Assembly (NCBI GenBank): GCA_030062745.1
Contig: CP099840.1
Span: forward strand, 29,019,006 to 29,083,005
Direction of reading: 5' to 3'
Length of the DNA stretch: 64,000 bases
Source: Capitulum mitella
Lineage: Eukaryota; Arthropoda; Thecostraca; Pollicipedomorpha; Pollicipedidae
The notes below the pieces were generated by a model, which was not told the DNA's origin, ran no database searches, and saw only the letters and a list, made by a program, of their open reading frames with translations. This document shows positions 43,401 to 55,400 of this stretch, in pieces (the first letter of the stretch is position 1; every line of letters starts with the position of its first letter). Position numbers and translations under genes: made by a program.

Positions 43401-46400
43401 GTTGGCAAACACTTCATTTTTACCATCATCAGCCTTTGTAATTTCCGAATATGAAAGCCAACTTCATGAGGTGGCATTTGTCTTGTGCCGTAGTCAGGTT
43501 AAAAGATTGGAGGAATGTGGACTTTGTTTAAGGCTCTTTAGTTCGTCTTGTCTTTCGTTACCCTGAATGTTTGGAAACCGCGTGCATGAAATCGCATTTC
43601 ACTGAATTGTTTTTCGGTACCTTCAGCCATATTTTCGACCACTCGGCGTCGAGTAGTTTCGGCCGGATTCCACCAACCCTGCCCTCGAGTGACGACGATC
43701 TTGTAAGACAGAACTCATCCCCGCGTCCAGAAATAGCAGCGATGAGCTTCCGGTCGTGAGAAACTTGCAGCTGCAGTTCAAACCGGCACTAGCCGGTTTG
43801 AACTTCCGAGTCTTGGTCTTTGACCAGATTCGCATGGAGTCCAGCAGTGATCTTCATCCTTGAATGCACTTACATACGTTTCAGTTGCTTTTAGGTGTGC
43901 TAAAAGCTTTGGTTCTTGTTTCGAGGGGATGTCATGTACCAGCCGGCTGCAGCCAAATGGGTGCGCCTAGTGGGACGGTGTGCGGTGACTTTTATGAAGC
44001 ACTCTTTGATCTGCTGCTGTGACGATGGGCATTCACTGCAGGTCTTGGCTCGCGATCATTAAACATTGCAGGGACGTAGGAACTGGGGGGGGGGGGGGCA
44101 GGGGGCAGCTGGCGCCCCCAAATTTAGGCAACATTTAACATTAACCCTTTGGCGGCGCGTGCAAAGAAACGAGGTAAAAATCACGTTTCCCCGTACCCCC
44201 ATCTCCACAGAAGTTCATCCGCTGCTGGAACATTATGACAGCGCGACCGTATTTTTCCATATGTTTGAAGTTCTGTTCAATCTATGGTTCACGGTTTTAA
44301 GTATAATATTGCAATAAACGTGATAGCATTCACATTGTTGCAACGGGAATACGACAACTATGTGTTCTGAATGCGCCAGACAAGAGCACTGCCTCTAATT
44401 TTAATGATACTTCGTGCCTCTTCTCTTTTCATTCATGGGTAACTCCCCGCCGACATTTACGGATGTCATCCAACACGTGCCGCATAGTTCGGTAACCCTT
44501 CCAGACAAGATCGCTATTTGCCGTTTTAGGACTGCAGGCCTTTTGTTCCATGCGGAAGCTGGCGTGTCGCAACAGTGCCGACCATAAGCATCCATCCCTG
44601 TCCGCCAGATGGGTCCTGCTAGGATCCTGTGCGGTCGGTGGCAGACTCCCCGGTTGCAGCATATCCCGATTTATTAACGGGTTTTAAGAGGCGGAGTTTA
44701 AGGACGAGGTTTAAAAGGTGGAAAATACACGAGTGCTTAGAAACGCACACCATTTGTTCGTCTAAATCCCCCGGTAAATGTTCCCCATGTCGGCCCGTAC
44801 ATCGCTGAGTGACCTCCCCAGGTCAGGTGTCCCCTACAACGCTGAGTGACCTCCCCATATCAGGTGGCCCTTACATCGCTGAGTGACCTCCCCAAGTCAG
44901 GCGGCCCCTACATCGCTGAGTGACCTCCCGAGATCAGGCGGTCCCTACATCGCTGAGTGACATCCCCGGGTCAGGCGGTCCCTACATCGCTGAGGACCTC
45001 CCCGGGTCAGGCGGTCCCTACATCGCTGCGTGACCTCCCCAAGTCAGGCGGACCCTACATCGCTGAGTGACCTTCCCAAGTCAGGCGGCCCCTACATCGC
45101 TGAGTGACCTCCCCAGGTCAGTCGGCCCCTGCATCGCTGACTGGCCTCTCCGGGTGGCAGGGGGCTATCTGGCGGACATGCCAGATAGCCCTGATCAGGT
45201 CAGCACCGGATCAGGTGTGACTGAACCGGTGCTGACCTGGCGTCTGTGGCCCCAACGACCGCGTCCGTCTTCTCTGGTTCGCCCACGACCACGTGGACGA
45301 ACCAGAGAGCACAGGGTGGTACCCTGTGGACTTCGTGACCAGACTGACCATTTTTACAGCGGTGGAGCACTAATGCGCGATAGTCGGATTCGCCGTTTTG
45401 GTTAGGAATGCTAAATAATGCCAATTTCTGCGTTGTTTTTACGAACGTTTTCGGCTTTTAGTGCAATATCAGATATTAACTCAGAAACCTGTAAACGCAC
45501 TTCGGCGATCTTTTGTGCGTTTGATGCATCGGGACCACTGTTTCTCAAGACTCAACGCAGCACTAGTGAAAGCCATTTCCAGGTGACAGTTGGTATCCAC
45601 CATATATGTTTCGGATTTTGGTTGGCCGTTGCCAGCGCGGGACTGATTGCCTTTTTGCACCAGGTCGGTCGGACTGCGGTTCCTGATTCACAGCCTGTCC
45701 CGGGGCGGGGATCTGGGCTCGACTGCCGGCGGAAAGCTGCGCGCTGCCGCCCCAAGCTCCCCTTGATTGAGGCTTAATGCGGACTTTAAGGCGCCGCGGG
45801 CTGCCGTGCCGGGACCGGGAGGAGCGCCCGCTGCAGGGCTGGAACAGCAATCGAGATTAAAGCCACCGCAGCGATTGGCTCGGGAACCGTAACTAAACCG
45901 AGTTCCGAGCAGACGCCGATATCCAGGACTCGAGGGCATCAGGAGACTTGTCACGGGTCCAGTGTCGGTGTCACTTTTTGTCGCGTTGAAAGGGACGACA
46001 GCCATGATATTTTCGTTCCGGTGATCTTCCGACTCTTCAAGTTCGCGTCACAGCTTGGAAGCGCGGAGTGGAATGTGCTGGAGTGCGTGATCCAAAGTGC
46101 TGCTTTTTCCTGGATTAATCCCCCTGTCTTGAGACAGCTATTGAGGTGGGTATTGATTTAAAGTGGATCTTGATGTTAATCGGGAACATGCCCTGGATTT
46201 GTCGTCTCTTCAGTGATGGATCTATGTGTTGAGGGGAGGGGTTAAGTCTTCACCCGTGTAACGTAACATACCCACAAAGGCAAGCAATGCAGTGCACCAG
46301 TATTATCCCCTTCGTGGTGACTGATAAGGTTAAAAGTTGCACTGTTGGTTCCCAGGATTTTGGCTAGATTATGGAAACACAGATTTCTGTATACTAGGAA

Positions 46401-49400
46401 AGCTGTGCTTTACACGCAGAGGATATGTATTAATACTGGATTCAACTTTTCGACTTAAGGCCGTGTTCAGGAAGATTTTACTGACGGTGACTGTGGGTCG
46501 AAACGTTGAATAAAATACAAATAGATGTGTATTACGTTTAAAACCCAATTTCTCCTCGCATAAGGAAAGCCGTTTTTTACAATCATGCATTTTTGGTGAG
46601 TCAGATTGCTGAGCCTCAAATGGAGCAGCAATAACCCCAGGCTTCTTGATGTTACTGTACCCTCGAGTTCGACTCTGCAGCTGTTTAGTCTACGGAGTAA
46701 CATATCCGCCAAATGCATTGGATCACCTTTGTGGTGTCTGTCGCCTGGCTTGTGACCACATCGGTTCGTCGCAGGGCACAGCCTGCTGGTACTGTTGACC
46801 TCTGGATAGAGTTCCTAGTAACTTGGAGACATTGCGTTGTGACATGGCAACTACTGACATTATTGACCTCCGGATAAAGATCTTGGTGACCTGTAGCCAT
46901 TGGATAATGGTATGGCACAGGCTACTATTCACCTCTGGATGGAGTTCCTGGTGACTTGGAGACATTGCATTATGGCATGACAAGGACTACTGACGCTACT
47001 GACCTCCTGATAAAGACCTTGGTGGCCTAGAGTCAGCGGATCGTCGCATGGCACAGGCTATTGGCTCAGTCAACTGCCGTATTCAGTGCCTGGTTGGTGC
47101 CAGAAAGTCTCTTCGTCTGAATCGTATTTTGTACAGCGCGGCGAGACATATATTTTCACGCGGACTTGCGTTCTGACTTTTAAAAATCGGAGGAATGGAT
47201 TGATAGATGACCACGCGCCCGCGTGGCGTTAACAACGCAACCATGGGCCTGAAAAGAGCGAGTCCTGAATGGTGACCATCAATGTGCCCAGTGAACTGTC
47301 TGAGGCGCTTCAAACCACGTGCCGTGGTGCTTAAGTCGTTAATGCGCTGTTGGCGCAGTAACCGCACTGATTGGTCCTTTTTTACCCCGCCGGATGGCTT
47401 GCCGTCTTGATTTCTGTGCTACAGTGCTGCGCTGCTGAACCCTTGTCCCGTCGTCTGTAGAACGAAATCAGTCATTCCTCCACTTTGATTTTCCTGTTTT
47501 GTAGGGCATGCGTCGCCCGTCCCGTGGGACCATGGAGAATGCGTTGCCGTGCGAACAGCATGTCGAGGAGCGTCGTGCAATGATAATAAAACTGTGGCCG
47601 TTGTGCCCGAACTGACGTGGCGAGCAATCAGCTGTCACGATGTAGGCGCACTTGGTAGAAAACCGCAAAAACTGCGGCGTTGCATTGCGTGTCAAAACGT
47701 CATTTGCACCAGCTCTGCTGGGCGATAATGGAAAGATTCATTCAGCTGTCAAATAGTGTACCCCTCGGCCTCCGTGCTGCGAGATGGCATCTAATCAGTG
47801 TTGGGGCAGGCGGCGCACAGCATCGCCTCACCGCCCTGGCAGAAGGCAGCCAACTGCCTGTTATGAAACCTCGTGGTGGGCGTGATCCGTCTTCGTTAGA
47901 GAATCGTGTGGCGGAACTGCGTGACGACCGAAAAAAAAAACGAAAAAAAAACGCAAAAAGTAAAAAAGAAGAGCCGGTAACAGGCCTGCCTTGGGAAAGA
48001 ACTCGGAGAGCCCGATTCAGCCGGGCTCGGCAGCAGCCTCGGGGCGCAGCGCGACAGAACCGGCTGATTGCGGGCCACTAACGGTCTCGCCACGCCCGAG
48101 TACGCCGCCCGCAGCTGCCGCCCTGCAGTCTTTGGTAACGAGACTGCTCGGGTGCCCGGCTACGCGCCGTGTGTGCCCCTCAGAGTGCGACGGCCGTGCT
48201 GACCTGCGTGATAACGAGCTGCGTCGTGTGCGTCTCGCCGGCGGCGAAGGATCGCGTCTGATTTCTTCACGCTCCTTCCTCTCTTACCTTGACTGGGCTG
48301 CGCCAAGGCCGCCGATCTGAACTGCGCAGTCACGAGAACGGGACGGTGATCTTGTCCCCCTGAAATATTTGCTGTCGAGGGGCAGCAGATTTTCCCCAGT
48401 TTTTGGTGGAAAACCGGCGTCGTACTTCGCAATTTCCGACAATCTGGCCATGAATACGGTATTGTTCTCCTGTGGTTTCGTCTAGTGATGGCCCCAGAGC
48501 AAACTGGTGCACTTTGGTCATCGCGTGCGGCCCATTGGGAATATACTTTTCGTCTGTACAATGTCAACACGCACTGTCGCCTTACGACGTAGCAAGGACT
48601 TGGCAGCCGTCATGTCGACGTGTTAAGATAGGCAGCATTGGCCGCCAACCCCCCCCCCCCCGATGACGTTGATGTTAATGATTGCCGTCATGCTTGGGTG
48701 GACGAGTTGTCCCGGATGTCCGCAGATGCTCCTGACGAGCCGTCAGTGGATGTCTGCAGATGCTGCTGTGTCCTGTGCTAACCAGTGACAGTACCACGTT
48801 GTCTGTGACTGATAGTATCGCTGTGTCCGCAGATGTTGCTGCGGTAACCTGTGGCAGTACCACAGCGACGGTAGCCCGGCCACTCTCCAGCACACGGTGA
48901 AGGGGGACGACCATTGGAACCCGCTGCGGCACACCACGCTTCATCCCACCGATGCCTATGGCACGATCGAGTTCCAGGCAAGAGATACGGTCCGGGGACT
49001 TCACACGTGTCCTCCCTCGCGATTCGTGTGGCTTGTGGCTGGCTTATTTGCCAGCCTGGCATTTGGTGGCTCAGCAAATGCCGACGTCATGGAAGGGGTT
49101 GTTTGCAATGCTGGCGGGCCCGGTGCTTTCACTGGTCCGCTTCCTTTGAGTGTTGCTGAACCGGGGAGTTACGGGGGAAATTTCTCCGTTTTGGTTTTCC
49201 GACATGACTTCTGAACGCCAAAAGCCAAACGCCAAAAACTTGAAACATTCAAGAACCCTACATGAACAACACTTCTTACCATTCAGATAAAAGATATAAA
49301 CCAAGTTATCGTTGGAGTCACAGATCCTGTTTTAGCCACTGCTGCCCTTTCTGTATCCGTCCTTTCCTACAGGAATGGCTTGAAATAGCCTCAGGATGGC

Positions 49401-52400
49401 GAGAAGGCCAAACTGAAGGTCATATAGACCACATGTGACCTCATGTAAGATCAAAACGGTTATTTGTGGGCTTTGCACAGTGCTCCTTTAGTGTTTTCTC
49501 CAATCTAAAGGTGGTTGGATCAGCCAGTGTTGCGGATGTAAAGAAACAAGTATTATTTTTTTAGGTTTTCGTAAAATTTTACACTACAACCATAAAAAAT
49601 GTTACATTGTCATATCATGGTCTCATTGGGCCTTGTGTCGAATGTGACAACATGCATACTTTCTCGAGGATATATATATATATATATATTTTTTTTTGTC
49701 GTAGCAAAATAAGCTCATTCAACGCTACATGTTGCCAGCTTCGACCACTCTTACACTATGTATGTCCCTCTGAAGCGGTCGGCATACTACCGCCAAATTT
49801 TAGGCTTGGCATGGCCTGTTACGTCGTTAGAAAGTTTGAGATTAACAAGTGAGCCACACCTGGTGTATTAGACTGGCTGGATATTGCTTGCCCTTAAAGA
49901 GCTGAAAGCTAACAACTACCCCAGTTATGCTGGGTTAATGTTTCGTAAATAGTAAGGCGAATCCAGATTGCGAATGTCGGAGACCACCGGGTCGCGGCAA
50001 TGAGTGGGAGAAATTGGAGAGTTAATTAAGTGGTCGTAGACCGTCCTGCAAGAAACTGAGTTTTCATCGGTGTAGTGTAGGCTTTGTAGTGTAGGCTTTC
50101 TTGTCGTATGGACACTTTTTCGTCATCTTTCTGAACGTCCTGGAAGCTGCAGATCCTAAATACTTACCGTAAAACTCACGCATGATTTGTGTTGCATGCG
50201 TTGTGAAGTGGTTCTACGAATCCCGTTGAGCTCATCTGGCGTATGCGAGATTTGTAATGCCGAGGATTGCGTATCTGACGTTGATCACCAGATAAGGCAG
50301 AGAAAGTCGCCAAGGAGATTAAGATGGCAGTGAGACGAGACGATAAGCTGACAGTTGTTACTTTTACGTTTGAATTTGCGATGGATAAGGTTTTACTACA
50401 AGTGAGCAAGCTCCGCAAAACTTAGGGGCGCATTGGAGAGGTTAGTGTGGCTGGTACCGGCTAATGTATTTCGTCACCCATTAGGAGATGGGAACATTCC
50501 TTACAGCAGTGTTTCATGCATGTGGACCTTCGGGGCTCGCGTGTCAATGGTGACGCCACGTATTATATGCGGTACCAGGAAACCGACCTTCAGCTCTTAA
50601 CCATTTGTTGGGATTGGTTGTTTTCCGAGACTTTCAACGCGAACGCATCATTGCTGACTATTTACTCAGTTGCTGTATCCCGCGCAGACTGCGTGTCCTT
50701 ATCGCACAGAGGCAGACGCGTCGACCTTTGTGGCTTTGTTCATAATGCGGTCTTGCGAACCAAAAAGCGAACCAGACACCCGCTCAAAAAAAATCGCGGC
50801 ATCTGTGGATGACAGTTTACACTACAAGCTGGCGACCATCTACTGTCTCATACTTTCAGTAACAGTGGTCCTGGACCCGATGCACCGAACGCACAGGAGG
50901 CTCACCACGTGCATGTGTGTAGTTTTCTACTCCTTTGTGGGTGCTCCTGCTTTGCGACCATATGGAGAAAGCACGCACAATGGCTTGGAGTCCCCAGGAC
51001 GAGGCGAAGACGGGCACCCCCAGTCCCTTGCACGGAGATTGTGCCGTCCTCTTGGAAGTGTTTCATAGTCATTCCGCTGCACAAGTCAGGTGATTCTTCG
51101 AATGCGTCAAATTTCCGGCCTATTAGAAACGTTCCACTGATCTGCAAAATTGTCGAAAAAAGTTGTACATCGCCAAGTCAGCGACTACATGCGGTGGATT
51201 AGCCTGTTCAGTGACGATCAGCTGGGTTTTATATCCCACCACTCAACGTGTACAGCTCTTTTAACTGTCACTGACCATATTCTGCAAGGTATGGACCGTT
51301 CAGAGGTATCGTTGCTGCCACTGCTCGATCTTAGCAAGTGTTTTGATGGAGTGGCTCGTGACGTGATCCTGGAGAAACTTCAGCGGCTGCAGATATCCCC
51401 AGGATGGTTTCCAGCTGTCTGAAAGGCCACACGCAACGTGTGAAAGGCGGCGACAGATTTTCAGAACCGAAAGCGCTGTAGATTGGCACGTTCCAAGGAT
51501 GGTGCCTTGGGCCGCTGCTCTTTAACATCGTCATTAGCGACCGAGCTTGTCACATTCCCAATGAGATCAATGGCTTCCGTATAGACATTGCTCAGTACGC
51601 CGATGATACCCAGCTGTTGATCACTGGCCCACGTTCGCAATGAGACGCGCTGGAGAATGTGTTGGACACTGTGTACACTTCGTTCTTTCAACACGGCATG
51701 AAGGTAAGTGCTCAAAAAACCGAGCTCATGTTGTTAGGTAGCAGCCGCAACCTCAACATGATAACAGATCCAGACACAGTGTCCTTCATACAGCAGCCTC
51801 TTGCCCCCTCAACAAAGGCTAGAACTGTAGGCGTGATCATGGACTCGTATCTTACGTGGGAGCCGCATGTCAACAGCGTTGTTTCAAAGTGTAACGGCAT
51901 ACTCATTGGTCTACTAAACGCCAGGAGCGTCTTCCCACCACGCCTCCTGCCTCGTCTCATCGACACTCTGGTGCTGTCTCACATCAGATATTGTTTGCCA
52001 GTCTATGGAAACGTATCTGCACCCCAGTTAGCCAAAATGCAAAAAGTTTTGAATTTCTCCGCTCGCGTAATTTCGTGTCGACGCAAATTCCAGCATATAT
52101 CTGATGTGATACGGCCACTCAAGTGGCTAACTGCCAAAGACCTAGCCATTGTTGGTGACGTCAACATGCTGCACACCATTTTAACATCGCAGCAGCCTGC
52201 GTATCTGTTTAAGAGTTTGTCTTACAAAAAGGACCACACCTGTCTTGTCACCAGACAGTCAAACATGCTGCATGTGCCCCGTTTTCAGCACCTTCGGCCA
52301 GCGCACTTTTATATACCGAGCTTGTGCCGAGTATAATACCCATGTCATACGTCACAGTTTACAACACTCCTCTTTACCGGTATTAAAGCATATCTTGAAA

Positions 52401-55400
52401 CACATCTTGCGATCTTTGTAGTCGAGCCGATGGTGCTGATTTTTTTTGTGTTCTCATTTTGACTTGCGAGTGGTGTGGTAATCAGGTTCTACACTTTACA
52501 TCTCTTTCATTCTTTTTATCTGCATACTACTGCTTATGTGACAGAGGCCACACAATGGCCCTTTTTAGTGGATGTGGCCTGCTTTTTATAAGCACAATAC
52601 AATACAATACAAATTTCATGTCTGGTCACTTGCGTATGTTTCCAGATTAATTGTGTGATATCTGGCATTATACTTAAAACCGAAATCATACGTAAACGTA
52701 ACGTATCCAGGCAGTATTTGATTTCTGGGCAGCTTATCCCATACAGGACTTGCGAAACGGGTTGGGTCTTTGGGTTTATGTCCGAAACACGGGTGAAAAA
52801 TGCTCCATTTGACCTACAGATAGCCCACCATCGTGCTGCATGCCATCAGGATTTGTGTTCGACATTGGTACTTTCCACGGACAACCGAATAAGGCTAATG
52901 TGAAATCGCTCCGGAAATCAATTCCAGATTCATATTCAGATTCGGTTTATTTGGGACACGACGGCGTGGGTTTTCTGTTGCCATTTCAGCTATTGTGGTG
53001 ATTATTGGAGAGAACGTATACCTGATAATGGACGATGGCTACATTGGCCATCAAATGACAACTAAAACACGCGACGCGTTCGAACACATGCGGTGACTGT
53101 AGGCGTGCGGTTCCACGCCAGAGCAGCGCGGTACGCAGGAGCCGGCTGGGTTCGGGCCGGACGGCAACGCCAGAGGTGTGGCGAGCCAGTGGCGGACAGG
53201 ACGCCCCTCGTCTGTGGCCACCGGAGACTAGTGTTCGTGTGTGGAAGAGCGCATACATGGAGACTGTGGGAAAGGGTTTGGAGACGGAAACCCGTTCACG
53301 TAAGGTTAATTTCACGACTGCGACAGTACCGAGTAAAGCTGTTGCTTCAGAAGATACAAATCCTTGTGCTAAGTTCAGGAATCAGCTCTGCTGTTGCCAT
53401 GAGGATGTCTGTGACGATGCTTCGCAAAGTCAGAGCGTTACGTAAACAGGCAGCTGTCTGGGGTCGGTTCAGTACCGTCAGGGTTTGGTGCGCTGCCATA
53501 ACTGCAGCGAATTTTCGCTTTAGATGTCGCATGCTTCTCAAACATCCTTTCTATCGAGTACCATACAGATTTAGTATCCGATTTGTGGAAAGAATGGAAT
53601 GGGTTATTTTCAGCTGCAATCAGCGAAACTGGCAGTCTTCATCTGATCGGTATAATGCCTGAAATACCTTTGGCCGGTACGTAGGTTCCGTAACATTAGG
53701 GAAGGCTACTCAAAGAATTGCCATGCTCACTACAGTACGGAGACATATGCCTGCGTACCAGAAGGGAGGGTATTTCAGTAGAGCTCTATGGATAACATTT
53801 AAGCGAGCTCCGGCGGAGCCAAGGAAGGCGCCCCTTCCCCTTAGACCCGCATTTTCTCTTAGCAAAAACCGTTGCACATCTTCCCAGAAGGCGGTTTTCG
53901 TTTGATGTCAGTTCTGACCGAGCTGCCCCTCCCCCCTCCCCGTAAGAAAATCCTGGCTGCACCTCTGCAAACGAGCAAGCATTTAGGACAATGGTTTTCA
54001 TTGACTGAATGAAAGCGCTCGCGCGCTTCGCTTGCTCGCCCATTGTGAACCATCACTGCCGATAGATATTGGACACAGCCCGTTCGCCCCACTGGTTCGT
54101 GATTCCTGATTGATGCTGCGCCCTTGGTTGCCACACACCCGCCGTGTGTTGCAATATTGCAGAGAAATAAATGGGCGATCATTGATGGGGTCCCACCACC
54201 GGCGAGGGTCCCGCCACACTGGTGAGTCCCGCCATCCGCAGGACCCACCAGTGTAAGATTCGGGCCCCGTCTCTGGCCAGGTTGACCGGTGTGAGGCCTG
54301 ACGTTTACGTTAACGTTAAGGTTTACGCAGTTGCTTTATCCTGTCGTCGACACGTCGACTGCCCCCCGTGCTGAGTTAGATTGTTTGGAGTAGTCTGATG
54401 GGACGGTCCTGGACAACGAATGACAAAAAGTAAATCACCTTTAATGGCAGAGAAGGGACACTGAACGAAAAAGTGAACACAGATAAGGACATAAAAGCAC
54501 AAGACAAAAATGTGTAGAAATGACAAAATAAAAACAAAGCGGACGAAAACTGCTTATTCCCTTTCACATTCTCTTATTTCGCCTAAACGAAGTTATCGTC
54601 CTTCGGACTTTTCCGACTTACTGGTCGTAAAACGGCCAAGAAATATCTGACTGACAGAAATGTAGCACACACAAGTCTCAATGTGAATGAATAGGAGTGT
54701 TTACTAACCGCAGCAAACAACTCTTGGCAGATATACAGTGCAAACAAGCATATAAATGTGCGTGAATGCGTGTTGTTCTTAGTTATAAATGTAAGAGGCA
54801 TGGCCTACTTTAAGGCTATTTGAGCCCCTTCCCAAGATGATGACAGATGTGCAAAAAGTTCCATTCAGCAGCCCATTGTGGTAATGCAGACGTAAACAAA
54901 GTGACTGTTGGCATCCGGGACATTATCTTGGACCGGAAATTCCCTCCTGCTGTTGAGCTGCGCCGGTGTAAACACATTCTTTTGTCTAAAACATTTCCTT
55001 GTAAAACATTTGCGAACACCATATCGCTTGCCATAAACGGACCACTCATATTAGTGGCCGCGGATTTCGTCTGCTGACATAAGCAATGCGCGGAATCCCG
55101 TCGCTTTCCCATCACCCGACCTTGTTTATTGTTTTGCGCTCTCGGACGTGTTTCCTGATTTGAAAGTCGTGAACGCCTGCCGAGGGGCGGTCCGCACGAG
55201 TGGGCGGTGGCGTGAGGTCTGTGACGCTTAACGCACCGTCAGTCGTCACCACGCCATTCTCTGGGGGTCGATACCCTCTTCCTTCGAAGGCGGTGTTTGC
55301 TTACGGCGTGGCGCGGTAGGTCAGGGGCCTGCTGCGTTTTAGGCACGAATGTTTACGTTAGAAACGAACGCCGAGAAGTTAAAAGAATGGTGTATCATTG

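Larger units (their letters stand above)
40457..48832 (+). other. TRPM intron 1, 8.4 kb
   Basis: It has a GC-rich island right after exon 1 (about 40540-40860) and others at about 45700-45850 and 48000-48310, a family B MITE, the 36-bp minisatellite with its stem-loop cluster, a 60-bp degenerate repeat and a poly-C run at 48650-48661. No further exon is needed: exons 1 and 2 join exactly at the conserved CCCG. Confidence 0.75.

Noticed and set aside
44401-44662. Overlapping minus-strand frames of 64-77 codons
   Set aside because: No domain, no splice context, and ordinary for random frames of this length.
44796-45155. Regular 36-bp repeats considered as a CRISPR array
   Set aside because: Units are directly adjacent with no unique spacers, no cas genes, and a eukaryotic context.
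48978-48991. GT at 48989 considered as the TRPM exon 2 donor instead of GC at 48978
   Set aside because: It would add codons not found in TRPM proteins and break the exact FQ|GG join; the GC site has a good GCAAGA context.
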